From Frankiales bacterium (lineage in GTDB: Bacteria > Actinomycetota > Actinomycetes > Mycobacteriales > SCTD01): a DNA stretch of 64,000 nt. Both the position numbers and the translations under genes were made by a program. Shown here in pieces: positions 17,197 through 26,145 of the stretch (positions are counted from its first letter, which is position 1; every line of letters begins with the position of its first letter). Under the pieces are notes generated by a model. The model ran no database searches and was not told where the DNA came from. It saw only the letters and a list, made by a program, of their open reading frames with translations. The DNA is taken from assembly GCA_025966135.1 (NCBI GenBank), contig JAOPVP010000084.1, positions 1-64,000 on the forward strand, written 5' to 3'.

Positions 17197-17853
17197 TCAG
17201 CGCCAGGGGGACAGGTGCTGCAGGAACCAGTCCCGGGCAAGGTGAGCCGCCGGTTCGAGCGTTCCGGGTTCCTCGAACAGGTGGGTCGCCCCGGGGACGA
17301 TCGCCAGCCGGGTCTCCCCGATGAGCTTCTCCCTCGCTCGGCGGTTGAGCTCGACCACGGGGGTGTCCTTCTCGCCGACGATCAGCAAGGTCGGCTGGCG
17401 GACCAGGCGCAGGAACTCTCCCGCCAGGTCTGGTCTGCCACCGCGTGAGACCACGGCCCGCACCGGATACGGTCGGGCGGCCGCGGCCACCAACGCGGCC
17501 GCCGCGCCGGTGCTGGCCCCGAAGAGCCCGACGGGCAGCCCTGCGATCGGCTCGAACCCGGTCATCCAGTCGGTCAGGGAGATCACGCGCACGGCCAGCA
17601 GCGCGATGTCGAAGCGCAGCTCCGCAGTGCGGCTGTCGAGGTCCTCCTCCTGACCGGTGAGCAGATCGGCGAGAACGGTGGCCAGCCCGGCGTGGTGCAG
17701 CTCGTCGGCGACGTAGCGGTTCCGCGGGCTGTGACGGCCGCTGCCGCTGCCGTGCGCGAACAGCACCACACCGCTGGAGGGCGTGGGGACGGCGACGTCG
17801 GCCTCGAGCACCACGCCCGCGACCCCGATCCGTTGGCTCTGCGCCACCCACAT
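17197..17853 (-). CDS. Alpha/beta hydrolase, dienelactone hydrolase type
   Basis: A 218-aa single-domain hydrolase. HGSGSGRHSPRNRYVA supplies the oxyanion loop, GLFGASTGAAAAL the nucleophile Ser, LIVGEKDTPVVELN the Asp, and GATHLFEEPG the His. Such proteins often sit beside phosphoribosyltransferase domains; none is present here. Cytosolic, substrate unknown. Confidence 0.88.
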   Translation of the reverse strand: MWVAQSQRIGVAGVVLEADVAVPTPSSGVVLFAHGSGSGRHSPRNRYVADELHHAGLATVLADLLTGQEEDLDSRTAELRFDIALLAVRVISLTDWMTGFEPIAGLPVGLFGASTGAAAALVAAAARPYPVRAVVSRGGRPDLAGEFLRLVRQPTLLIVGEKDTPVVELNRRAREKLIGETRLAIVPGATHLFEEPGTLEPAAHLARDWFLQHLSPWR

Positions 17854-17963
17854 GACCTGGCCCTACACGGTTCCGCCAGCCGGGTCGTCAGGATGCCCAG
17901 TAGACGCCTCGGAACGACCCTACGCGCGCCGTCCGGGGGACGGCCAGAACTGCCGCGGGCGTA

Positions 17964-18347
17964 TCAGCCGCCGCTGCCGTAGGGCCGCGTGATGATCTCG
18001 AGGACGTGCCCGCTCGGGTCCTCCCAGTAGACGCCGCGGCCCCCGTCGTGGTGGTTGACCTCGCCGCCCTTGGTGCGTGCCGGGTCGGCCCAGTAGGTCA
18101 GGTCGCGCTCGCGGATCCGCCCGAAGATCTCGTCGAACTCCGCCTCGCCGACCAGGAAGGCGTAGTGCTGCACCGTCATCGGGTCGGGGTCGTCGATGAA
18201 GTCGAGCGACACGTCGTTGTCGACCTGCACGACCAGGAACGGGCCGAACGGCGTGGGCGGTGCGAGGCCGAGCACGTCGGCGAGGAAGGTCGCCGACTCC
18301 AACTTGTCGCGGGCGGACACGATCGTGTGGTTCAGCTGGACGGGCAT
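17964..18347 (-). CDS. VOC-family (glyoxalase/bleomycin resistance/dioxygenase fold) protein
   Basis: A 127-aa protein with two beta-alpha-beta-beta-beta modules. [10 protein letters not shown] supplies the first metal His, [11 protein letters not shown] the middle His and [15 protein letters not shown] the last motif, with Glu in HVLEI. It probably binds a divalent metal and acts on a small substrate. AAGGAG lies 5 nt before ATG 18347. Confidence 0.9.
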   Translation of the reverse strand: MPVQLNHTIVSARDKLESATFLADVLGLAPPTPFGPFLVVQVDNDVSLDFIDDPDPMTVQHYAFLVGEAEFDEIFGRIRERDLTYWADPARTKGGEVNHHDGGRGVYWEDPSGHVLEIITRPYGSGG

Positions 18348-18413
18348 CGGGACTCCTTCGGGCCTCGGACCCATCCATACCTACTCCCGGTGCGTGTGCC
18401 TGGCTAGGAGAGC

Positions 18414-18503
18414 GGTGCACGGATGCACGAGAGCTGCCCGCGGTGAGCGCAGGTCTCGTGCATCGGTGTGCGACACGCCGCAGCTCGCGTGCATCTGTGC
18501 ACC
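18414..18503. repeat. 90-bp palindromic element with three CGTGCATC copies
   Basis: Two 24-bp arms (18414-18437 and 18480-18503) are inverted repeats with 22 of 24 matches. A diverged direct copy of the right arm lies between them (18449-18472, 18 of 24). The octamer CGTGCATC or its complement occurs at 18422, 18457 and 18488. It could be a MITE- or REP-like relic or a multi-site operator. The rest of 18348-18834 holds no gene, only this element and the NrdR boxes. Confidence 0.6.
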
Positions 18504-18751
18504 CGACCGACCCCAGAATGTCGGACCCCCGCGACAGGCTCAGGGTGTGGACAACAGGCCCCGGGACGAGCTGGCAGCGGCGGTCGCACGACACCCCGCC
18601 GGCCGCAAGCGGGACGTGACCGCGGTCACAGGATCGCGACACGCCGACCGAACCGGACACTTGTCCCTCGTCCCACGCTCAGAGCCCCGTGAGAGCGAGA
18701 TTCACACTGCTGAGTCCTTGATCCCAGCCTTCCCGAGGCCTAACGTCCCGG

Positions 18752-18767
18752 GCACAACATCTAGTAC
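18752..18767. promoter_or_regulatory. NrdR box 1 (operator)
   Basis: GCACAACATCTAGTAC fits the NrdR consensus acaCwAtATaTwGwgt at the conserved core positions. It lies 68 bp upstream of the nrdR start codon. Confidence 0.6.
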
Positions 18768-18782
18768 TTACACCGGTGTAGT

Positions 18783-18798
18783 TCTCCACATGCTGTGG
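18783..18798. promoter_or_regulatory. NrdR box 2 (operator)
   Basis: TCTCCACATGCTGTGG is a weaker match placed exactly 31 bp after box 1, the three-helical-turn spacing typical of paired NrdR boxes. A related palindrome CCACAGGCTGTGG follows at 18809-18821. Confidence 0.5.
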
Positions 18799-18834
18799 AA
18801 GCGGACACCCACAGGCTGTGGAGGACGACCCCCG

Positions 18835-19329
18835 ATGCGCTGCCCGTTCTGCCGTTTCGCGGACACTCGCGTGGTCGACAGCCGGGATGCAAACGAGGGG
18901 GACGCGATCCGCCGCCGCCGCAACTGCCCCGAGTGCGGAAAGCGCTTCACCACGGTCGAGGAGATCAGCCTTGCGGTGGTGAAGCGGTGCGGGGTCACGG
19001 AGCCGTTCAGCCGCGCGAAGGTCATCAGCGGCGTCCGCAAGGCCTGCCAGGGCCGACCGGTCGACGAGGACGCGCTGGCGCTGCTGGCCCAGAAGGTCGA
19101 GGAGAGCATCCGCGAGGGGGGCACCGCCGAGGTGCCGGCCCACGAGGTGGGGCTCGCGATCCTGGCGCCGCTCAAGGACCTCGACGAGGTCGCGTACCTG
19201 CGCTTCGCCAGCGTTTACCGCGCCTTCGACTCGCTCGCCGACTTCGAGGCCGAGATCACCGCGCTGCGGGCCAGCAAGCCCGCTCCCCACGAGACCGGCC
19301 CATCCCACCTGCTCATGCCCGCCAGCTAG
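18835..19329 (+). CDS. nrdR: Transcriptional repressor NrdR
   Basis: 164 aa: a zinc ribbon ([17 protein letters not shown] ... [11 protein letters not shown], residues 1-38) followed by an ATP-cone ([20 protein letters not shown] ... ) that senses ATP/dATP. It represses ribonucleotide reductase genes when dATP is high. It lies directly upstream of nrdJ, and tandem NrdR boxes precede it, so the pair is autoregulated. In mycobacteria this gene lies next to lexA and the LysM gene; here about 15.6 kb separates them. Confidence 0.97.
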   Translation: MRCPFCRFADTRVVDSRDANEGDAIRRRRNCPECGKRFTTVEEISLAVVKRCGVTEPFSRAKVISGVRKACQGRPVDEDALALLAQKVEESIREGGTAEVPAHEVGLAILAPLKDLDEVAYLRFASVYRAFDSLADFEAEITALRASKPAPHETGPSHLLMPAS

Positions 19330-19428
19330 ACCGGCAGGCGAGCCCCAGAAAGACGCCGTACAGGCCCGAAGGCAATGCCGCGTCGCCCGCGGTTGTTGAA
19401 ACTACAGAGGATGGAAAGAGGACAAGGC

Positions 19429-22224
19429 ATGACGGAGACGATCGGCGCTGCGCCCAAGCAGACGACCCGGAAGGGCGGCAAGCTGCGGTTGGAGAGGCTG
19501 TTCACGACCGCGGGCACCCACCCCTACGACGAGGTCAGCTGGGAGCGCCGCGACGTCGTCATGACCAACTGGCGGGACGGCTCGGTCAACTTCGAGCAGC
19601 GCGGCGTGGAGTTCCCCGAGTTCTGGTCGGTCAACGCGGCGAACATCGTCACCACCAAGTACTTCCGCGGCGCTGTCGGCCACGACAACCGCGAGTGGAG
19701 CCTCAAGCAGCTCATCGACCGGGTGGTGAAGAAGTACACCCAGGCCGGCATCGACTTCGAGTACTTCTCGACCCCGGGCGACGCGGAGATCTTCGAGCAC
19801 GAGCTCACGCACATGCTGCTGCACCAGGTGTTCAGCTTCAACTCACCCGTGTGGTTCAACGTCGGCACCAGCGCGCCGCAGCAGGTGAGCGCGTGTTTCA
19901 TTCTCGCCGTCGACGACCACATGGACTCGATCCTCAACTGGTACCGCGAGGAGGGGATGATCTTCAAGGGCGGCTCCGGCGCCGGCCTCAACCTCTCCCG
20001 GATCCGCTCCTCCAAGGAGCTGCTCTCCAGCGGTGGTACGGCGAGCGGTCCCGTGTCGTTCATGCGCGGTGCCGACGCCTCCGCGGGGACCATCAAGTCC
20101 GGTGGCGCCACCCGTCGGGCCGCGAAGATGGTCGTGCTCGACGTCGACCACCCCGACATCGAGGAGTTCATCGACACGAAGGCGCGCGAGGAGGACAAGA
20201 TCCGCGCGCTGCGTGACGCCGGCTTCGACATGGACCTCGGCGGCCGCGACATCGTCTCGGTGCAGTACCAGAACGCCAACAACTCGGTCCGGGTCAGCGA
20301 CGAGTTCATGCGCGCCGTCGACAACGGCACCGACTTCGGGCTGCGCGGCCGGCTCACCGGCGAGGTCATCGAGACCATCGACGCGCGTGCCCTGTGGCGC
20401 AAGCTCGCCACCGCCGCGTGGGAGTGCGCTGACCCCGGCATCCAGTACGACGACACCATCAACGACTGGCACACCAACCCGGAGTCGGGTCGCATCAACG
20501 CGTCCAACCCGTGCTCGGAGTACATGTCGCTGGACAACTCCTCGTGCAACCTGGCGTCGCTGAACCTCATGAAGTTCCTGCGTGAGGACGGCACGTTCCA
20601 GTCGCGCGAGTTCGCTCGCGCCGTGGAGTTCATCATCACCGCGATGGACATCTCGATCTGCTTCGCCGACTTCCCGACCGAGCCGATCGGGGAGACCACC
20701 CGCAACTTCCGCCAGCTCGGCATCGGCTACGCCAACCTCGGCGCCCTGCTGATGGCGACCGGCCATGCCTACGACTCCGATGGTGGCCGGGCGCTGGCCG
20801 CCGCGATCACCTCGCTGATGACGGGTACGGCGTACAAGCGCTCGGCTGAGCTGGCCGGTGTGGTCGGCCCGTACAACGGCTACGCGCAGAACGCCGACGC
20901 CCACCAGCGCGTCATGCGCAAGCACGCCGCCGCCAACGACGCGGTCCGGGTCGTCGGTGCCGACGACGCGCGGATCCTGCACGAGGCCACCAAGGCCTGG
21001 CAGGACTGCCTCGCGATCGGCGCCAAGAACGGCTACCGCAACGCGCAGGCCTCGGTCATCGCCCCGACCGGCACGATCGGTCTGATGATGGACTGCGACA
21101 CCACCGGCCTCGAGCCGGACCTGGCGCTGGTGAAGTTCAAGAAGCTCGTCGGTGGCGCCTCGATGCAGATCGTCAACCAGACGGTCGAGCGCGCGCTGCG
21201 TGCCCTGGGGTACCAGGAGGAGCAGATCGAGGCGATCATCGAGCACATCGCCGAGAAGGGCCACGTCGTCGACGCGCCCGGGCTCCGGCAGGAGCACTAC
21301 GAGGTCTTCGACTGCGCGATGGGGGAGCGGTCCATCTCCCCGATGGGCCACGTCAAGCTGATGGCGGCCATCCAGCCGTTCGTCTCGGGCGCCCTGTCCA
21401 AGACCGTCAACCTGCCGGCTGAGGCCACGGTGGCCGACGTGGAGCAGGTGTACTTCGAGGGCTGGAAGCTCGGCCTGAAGGCGCTGGCGATCTACCGCAA
21501 CAACTCCAAGGTCGGCCAGCCGCTGCAGGACAAGAAGGGCTCGGAGGCTTCGTCCGCTGATGAGGTGCTGGTGGCCTCGCGCCCGACCCGCAAGCGCCTG
21601 CCCAAGAAGCGCCGTTCGCAGACGGTGTCCTTCTCGGTCGCCGGTGCCGAGGGCTACATGACGGCCGGCGAGTACGAGGACGGCTCGCTCGGTGAGGTCT
21701 TCATCAAGATGAGCAAGCAGGGCTCGACCCTCGCTGGCGTGATGGATGCCTTCTCGATCAGCATCTCCATCGGCCTTCAGTACGGCGTGCCGCTCGAGGC
21801 CTTCGTGTCCAAGTACATCAACATGCGCTTCGACCCGGCCGGTCTGACCGATGACGCGGACGTGCGGATGGCCCAGTCGGTCATGGACTACCTGTTCCGT
21901 CGCCTGGCGCTCGACTACCTGCCGCTAGATACCCGCACGGAGCTGGGGGTCTTCACGGCCGACGAGCGGGCCGCGACGGTGGCTGCCTCCTACGGGACTC
22001 CGGTTGTCGAGGAGGACGTCGACGTCGAGGGGCTGGCGCAGGGGGTGCCGCTGGAGCCGCACCACCAGGAACTGCCGGTGGTGGGGTCTTCGGTGGAGCT
22101 GGCTGAGGCGCAGCAGGGGGTCGGGGCGGATGCACCGCTGTGCATGACGTGTGGGGTCAAGATGCGTCCTGCAGGTTCCTGCTATGTGTGCGAGAGCTGC
22201 GGCAGCACCAGCGGCTGCAGCTGA
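19429..22224 (+). CDS. nrdJ: Vitamin B12-dependent (class II) ribonucleoside-diphosphate reductase
   Basis: A 931-aa NrdJ. Conserved blocks are NSPVWFNVG, ACFILAVDDHMDSI, FKGGSGAGLNLS, NPCSEYMSLDNSSCNLASLNL, NANNSVRVSDEFM and APTGTIGLMMDCDTTG; the C-terminus carries a Cys-rich redox/zinc motif (CMTCGVKM ... CYVCESCG). It makes dNTP precursors with adenosylcobalamin as radical source, independent of oxygen. ATG 19429 has AGAGG upstream. It follows nrdR by 99 bp and is probably co-transcribed. No cobalamin riboswitch is visible upstream. Confidence 0.98.
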   Translation: MTETIGAAPKQTTRKGGKLRLERLFTTAGTHPYDEVSWERRDVVMTNWRDGSVNFEQRGVEFPEFWSVNAANIVTTKYFRGAVGHDNREWSLKQLIDRVVKKYTQAGIDFEYFSTPGDAEIFEHELTHMLLHQVFSFNSPVWFNVGTSAPQQVSACFILAVDDHMDSILNWYREEGMIFKGGSGAGLNLSRIRSSKELLSSGGTASGPVSFMRGADASAGTIKSGGATRRAAKMVVLDVDHPDIEEFIDTKAREEDKIRALRDAGFDMDLGGRDIVSVQYQNANNSVRVSDEFMRAVDNGTDFGLRGRLTGEVIETIDARALWRKLATAAWECADPGIQYDDTINDWHTNPESGRINASNPCSEYMSLDNSSCNLASLNLMKFLREDGTFQSREFARAVEFIITAMDISICFADFPTEPIGETTRNFRQLGIGYANLGALLMATGHAYDSDGGRALAAAITSLMTGTAYKRSAELAGVVGPYNGYAQNADAHQRVMRKHAAANDAVRVVGADDARILHEATKAWQDCLAIGAKNGYRNAQASVIAPTGTIGLMMDCDTTGLEPDLALVKFKKLVGGASMQIVNQTVERALRALGYQEEQIEAIIEHIAEKGHVVDAPGLRQEHYEVFDCAMGERSISPMGHVKLMAAIQPFVSGALSKTVNLPAEATVADVEQVYFEGWKLGLKALAIYRNNSKVGQPLQDKKGSEASSADEVLVASRPTRKRLPKKRRSQTVSFSVAGAEGYMTAGEYEDGSLGEVFIKMSKQGSTLAGVMDAFSISISIGLQYGVPLEAFVSKYINMRFDPAGLTDDADVRMAQSVMDYLFRRLALDYLPLDTRTELGVFTADERAATVAASYGTPVVEEDVDVEGLAQGVPLEPHHQELPVVGSSVELAEAQQGVGADAPLCMTCGVKMRPAGSCYVCESCGSTSGCS

Positions 22225-22752
22225 AGTAACGAGGGCTGAAGGGCGTCGGAGTATCTGCTCCGGGTCCCGTGGCGACAGCGCACAGGTGGCCGGAGCGTCG
22301 GTCGTGATCTCGGTATGAGCCCGAACGGAATGGACGCGGCATAGCCCGCCGAGGGCTGTTGGGCATGTTCTGCCCTGGCGGCCTTCGCTCGTAGCCACCA
22401 GCCCGCATCCGGCGCTGAGCTCATCGACGCCGTCGACCTCCAGGTCGTCGCACCGCCACAGCTGGGCGCGTACCTCCGGGTCGAGCTCGTCGTCGTAGGC
22501 GCGAGCAAGCCACTGCGGGTGGTCCCCACTAGCGACGGCTCGGCACACGAAGTCGACCCTCGGGTTCGCTCACTGAGTGTCGCGGCCGTTCAACTCGAGG
22601 CAATCCACAGGTACGGCGGTGGTTGGCGCATCCGCCGGCCTCCCTGTCGGACCGCGCTGCAAGAGTTCTTCACAGCCGGGCCAAAGGGGGTTGCGCGGGC
22701 CTCCTCGCGGAGTAAGATACGAATACAGAAGCGATACCGGGGAGGTGACGTC
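22225..22752. other. Gene-free interval
   Basis: 528 bp between nrdJ and the HNH gene. Both strands have short open frames; the longest recognisable one, on the minus strand near 22380-22548, runs antisense into nrdJ and has no clear start signal. The last 60 bp are A/T-richer (AAGATACGAATACAGAAG) and probably contain the HNH promoter. Confidence 0.4.
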
Positions 22753-24444
22753 GTGCAGGACCTTTCGCTCTGCGGGCCTCCTCCTGAGCAGGATTGTGGC
22801 TGGAGCGAGCTGCCGGACGTCATCCCTGACTGGGTGCTCGAGCAGTACCCCTTGCCCGAGCCGCTCCCTTGCGACTGCGGATGCGCCTGCACGAGCCAGG
22901 GCACTGCCGTGGCGGAGGAAGCGCCGCAGCGGCTCATCCCAGGCGTGACCGGACGGGCGCCGACGCCCGTCCTCCCCGCCGTGAGCGATGTGGTCGCCGC
23001 GGTCCAGACCACCGTGCGGCGGTTGGAGGCCGTCGACCCCGCGTGCCTTCCCGGCGCCCAAGCCCTAGCCGACGGCCAGGCGCTGCTCGTCGTCGAGCAG
23101 CAGTTGCGGGTGCTCAACCTGCGTCGGGTCTCCGATGTCGCGGCGCGCGGGCTGCATGAGCTGGTGGGTTTTCGCAGCGCGAAGTCCTGGCTGCGCACCT
23201 ATCGTCCCGATGGGGACGCGGCCGACGCGGCGCTCGCCTCGCAGCTCCGCGACTTCACGCTGGTCCGCGAGGCGGTCGACACCGGACGGGTGCCCCTGGC
23301 CGGCGCGCGCAAGGTGTTGCTGGCCCTGCGCAAGGTCGCGCCACACGTCGACCGCCCCGACGGCCTGATCGACGGCCAACCGGGCGACGAGGTCGTCACG
23401 GCTGTCGTACGGCACGTCCTCGCTCTGGTCTGCCGGTCCATGTTGGGGCTTGCGGACGAGGACCCGCGGCTGGTTGCTCTCGTCGACCGGGCCAAGCAAG
23501 TCCTGGCCGCCGGCTCGCAGCTGGACGTGCTCGAGGCTGCCCTCACCTGGCTCGCCGAGGAGCTGCCCGCGCGGCACCTGGCCGGGCCCCTGGACGAGGT
23601 CGTGATGGCCCTGCTGCCGAGCAAGCTCGAGGAGCGCGGCGAGCTGGGCGGCCGGCGACGCGGCTTGAGCCTCACCCCGCTCGAGGACGGCACGGGGTGG
23701 CACCTGTGCGGCGACCTCGACCTCGAGTGCGGCGAGCAGCTCTGGGCCGCATTGGGTTCGGAAGCTGCCCGCGACCCGCACAACCCGCAGGACACCGCCG
23801 CCTGGGCTGACGCGACGCGCGAGGACAAGGACGCCTGGCAGGTCGGCGCCGAGCTGGCCGGCAGCGAGCACCCGCGCAACCGGCGGGAGCGCCTCCACGA
23901 CGCGCTGCAGCGCCTGTTGGGTCGTTACCTCGAGCACGGACTCGGAGGTACGGCGGGCAAGGTCCCCGTCCAGGTTCACGTGACCCTGACCGAGCCGACC
24001 GTGAGCGGCGCACCCGGAGCGCCACCACCTCGCACCGACAGCGGGAGGCTCGTCCCACGGGCCCTGGTCAGACGATGGTGGTGCGACTCCTCGATCACCG
24101 CCTTCGTGCTCAGTCTCGGAGGGAGGGCATTGAGGGTCGTCCACTCCCAACGGACCCTGACCGCAGATGAGAGACGGGCCCTGGCCGTGGAGGGCGGTGA
24201 CAGGTGTGTCGGAGACGGCTGCTGCTCCGGCCTGCCCGATCCGCTAGTGGCGATCCGCCCGCACCACACGACGGGCTACGCCGAGGACCAGATCACCTGC
24301 CTCGACGAGACGCTGCCCGTCTGCGACGTGCTGCACCGCGACCTGCACGAAGGGCACAAGACCGTCCGGCTCCGCGATGGCCGATACCTCAAGGAGCACG
24401 GCTTCGTCGACGAGCCGAGCCTTGACGACGAGCCGCCCTTCTGA
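22753..24444 (+). CDS. DUF222-type HNH endonuclease (13E12 repeat family)
   Basis: 563 aa. The central region (LRVLNLRRVSDVAARGLHELVGFRSA ... VREAVDTGRVPLAGARKV) is the DUF222 helical domain common in actinomycetes. The C-terminus has an HNH-like module: CVGDGC ... IRPHHTTGYAEDQITCLDETLPVCDVLHRDLHEG. GTG 22753 follows GGAGGTGA; a longer frame to 22519 lacks a start signal. These proteins are usually multicopy, of unknown function and sometimes linked to mobile DNA. Confidence 0.88.
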   Translation: MQDLSLCGPPPEQDCGWSELPDVIPDWVLEQYPLPEPLPCDCGCACTSQGTAVAEEAPQRLIPGVTGRAPTPVLPAVSDVVAAVQTTVRRLEAVDPACLPGAQALADGQALLVVEQQLRVLNLRRVSDVAARGLHELVGFRSAKSWLRTYRPDGDAADAALASQLRDFTLVREAVDTGRVPLAGARKVLLALRKVAPHVDRPDGLIDGQPGDEVVTAVVRHVLALVCRSMLGLADEDPRLVALVDRAKQVLAAGSQLDVLEAALTWLAEELPARHLAGPLDEVVMALLPSKLEERGELGGRRRGLSLTPLEDGTGWHLCGDLDLECGEQLWAALGSEAARDPHNPQDTAAWADATREDKDAWQVGAELAGSEHPRNRRERLHDALQRLLGRYLEHGLGGTAGKVPVQVHVTLTEPTVSGAPGAPPPRTDSGRLVPRALVRRWWCDSSITAFVLSLGGRALRVVHSQRTLTADERRALAVEGGDRCVGDGCCSGLPDPLVAIRPHHTTGYAEDQITCLDETLPVCDVLHRDLHEGHKTVRLRDGRYLKEHGFVDEPSLDDEPPF

Positions 24445-24463
24445 TGCCCGGCTCGAGGCACTG

Positions 24464-24613
24464 ATGGCGGCGCCGACGCTGGACCCGGCTCCGCCGACAC
24501 CGGCCGAGCTCCGCGCCTGGGCGGTCGGTGCCGGGCTGACGGTGGCCGACCGAGGGCGTATCAAGGCCGACGTGGCGCGCGCGTATCTCGCTCGGGGGAG
24601 TGAGCAGCGATGA
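24464..24613 (+). CDS. 49-aa protein consisting of an Lsr2-type DNA-binding domain
   Basis: [20 protein letters not shown] followed by [12 protein letters not shown] matches the C-terminal DNA-binding domain of Lsr2 (xIRxWAxxxGxxVxxRGRIxxxVxxAY), with the RGR minor-groove clamp. The N-terminal dimerisation domain is absent. GAGG lies 5 nt before the ATG, 19 bp after the HNH gene. It could compete with or modulate a full-length Lsr2 nucleoid protein. Confidence 0.7.
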   Translation: MAAPTLDPAPPTPAELRAWAVGAGLTVADRGRIKADVARAYLARGSEQR

Positions 24614-24659
24614 GTTCAGGGGGGCCAGATCGTCGTATTGTCCGACGAGGAGGTGTGCC

Positions 24660-25775
24660 ATGGCTGGCGTGAGGGTGCTGGTAGGGACCCGCAAGGGCGC
24701 GTTCGTGCTCACGAGTGACGAGGGACGGCGGGACTGGAAGGTCGACGGGCCCCACTTCGGCGGCTGGGAGATGTACCACCTGAAGGGCTCGCCGGTCGAC
24801 CCCGACCGCATCTGGGCGAGCCAGTCGACGGGGTGGTTCGGCCAGCTGGTGCAGCGCTCCGACGACGGCGGTCAGACCTGGAACGCGGTCGGCAAGGACT
24901 TCAGCTACGCCACCGTGCCCGGCACCCACCAGTGGTACGACGGCACGCCGCACCCGTGGGAGTTCGCGCGGGTGTGGCACTTCGAGCCGAGCCTCACCGA
25001 CCGCGACACCGTCTACGCGGGCGTCGAGGACGCGGCGTTGTTCAAGACCACCGACGGTGGCGCGACCTGGAACGAGCTGAAGGGCCTGCGCGAGCACGGC
25101 TCCGGTCCGCACTGGCAGCCGGGCGCGGGCGGGATGTGCCTGCACTCGATCCTGCTGCACCCGACTGACGAGCAGCGCATCTTCACCGCGATCAGCGCGG
25201 CGGGTGCGTTTCGCAGCGACGACGGCGGCGAGTCCTGGCTCGCGATCAACAAGGGCCTGCAGTCCGGGGAGATCCCGCAGGAGGAGGCCGAGGTCGGCCA
25301 TTGCGTGCACAACCTCGCCATGCACCCGGACCGGCCCGACACCCTGTTCATGCAGAAGCACTGGGACGTCATGCGCAGCGACGACGCGGGAGGCTCCTGG
25401 CGGGAGGTGAGCGGCGACCTGCCGAGCGACTTCGGTTTCCCGATCGAGGTGCACGCGCATGAGCCCGAGACCGTGTACGTCGTACCGATCCTGTCCGACT
25501 CCCAGCACTTTCCACCCGAAGGGAAGCTGCGGGTCTACCGCAGCCGGACCGGTGGCGGCGAGTGGGAGCCGCTGACGAAGGGGCTGCCGCAGGAGAACTG
25601 CTACGTCAACGTGCTGCGCGACGCGATGACGGTCGACCGGCTCGACGACTGTGGGGTCTACTTCGGCACCACGGGCGGGCAGGTCTACTGCTCGCCCGAC
25701 GGCGGGGACACCTGGGAGGCGATCGTGCGCGACCTGCCCGCCGTGCTGTCGGTCGAGGTGCAGACACTGCCGTGA
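24660..25775 (+). CDS. BNR/sialidase-like beta-propeller protein paired with MoaD
   Basis: A 371-aa cytosolic protein with no signal peptide. Repeated Asp-box motifs ([41 protein letters not shown]) mark a multi-bladed propeller of the exo-sialidase/glycosyl-hydrolase-like superfamily. ATG 24660 has GAGGAGGTG upstream. Its stop overlaps the start of a MoaD/ThiS-like gene, a pairing I recall from other actinomycetes, so the two probably act together. Sialidase activity is not supported. Confidence 0.85.
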   Translation: MAGVRVLVGTRKGAFVLTSDEGRRDWKVDGPHFGGWEMYHLKGSPVDPDRIWASQSTGWFGQLVQRSDDGGQTWNAVGKDFSYATVPGTHQWYDGTPHPWEFARVWHFEPSLTDRDTVYAGVEDAALFKTTDGGATWNELKGLREHGSGPHWQPGAGGMCLHSILLHPTDEQRIFTAISAAGAFRSDDGGESWLAINKGLQSGEIPQEEAEVGHCVHNLAMHPDRPDTLFMQKHWDVMRSDDAGGSWREVSGDLPSDFGFPIEVHAHEPETVYVVPILSDSQHFPPEGKLRVYRSRTGGGEWEPLTKGLPQENCYVNVLRDAMTVDRLDDCGVYFGTTGGQVYCSPDGGDTWEAIVRDLPAVLSVEVQTLP

Positions 25776-26056
25776 CGCGCGTCGTCCTGCCCTACCACCT
25801 GCGGGCACTCGCCAAGGTCGACGGTGAGGTGGTCGTGGCAGCCGGCACCGTCGCGGAAGTGCTGGACGCGCTCGAGGCGGCGCACCCGGTCCTGTGCGGG
25901 ACCCTGCGCGACAGCAGTGGGAAGCGGCGGGCGTTCGTGCGGTTCTTCGCGTGCCAGGAGGACCTCTCGCACACCTCGTACGACGAGCCGTTGCCGGCCG
26001 CGGTGCTCGAGGGCAAGGAGCCGTTCCTGGTCGTCGGCGCGATGGCAGGTGGGTGA
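25772..26056 (+). CDS. MoaD/ThiS-family ubiquitin-like protein
   Basis: A 94-aa beta-grasp protein ending in Gly-Gly (VVGAMAGG), the C-terminus that MoaD/ThiS sulfur carriers need for adenylation and thiocarboxylation. [19 protein letters not shown] is the conserved helix. GTGA overlap with the propeller gene. No molybdopterin or thiamine genes are nearby, so a dedicated sulfur-carrier or conjugation role with the propeller is possible. Confidence 0.85.
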   Translation: MTRVVLPYHLRALAKVDGEVVVAAGTVAEVLDALEAAHPVLCGTLRDSSGKRRAFVRFFACQEDLSHTSYDEPLPAAVLEGKEPFLVVGAMAGG

Positions 26057-26111
26057 CCGAGCCGTCCTCTGGTTGACCCGCACCGTCGCGTCGCTACGAT
26101 GCGCAGGTCAG

Positions 26112-26125
26112 TGAAACACGTTCTA
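26112..26125. promoter_or_regulatory. KstR-type operator
   Basis: TGAAACACGTTCTA matches TNNAACNNGTTNNA, the TetR-family KstR operator controlling steroid/cholesterol catabolism in actinomycetes, at every fixed position. It lies 21 bp upstream of the first acyl-CoA dehydrogenase ATG. Confidence 0.65.
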
Positions 26126-26145
26126 CTTTCGCAGGGGACTGGGTC

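Noticed and set aside
19330..19428. Possible cobalamin riboswitch before nrdJ
   Set aside because: Only 99 bp, with no B12-box-like core or suitable stems; regulation is better explained by NrdR boxes upstream of nrdR.
22380..22548. Minus-strand frame with protein-like composition (LARAYDDELDPEVRAQLW)
   Set aside because: Continues antisense into nrdJ, starts only at a weak GTG and matches no family I recognise; possibly a decayed fragment.
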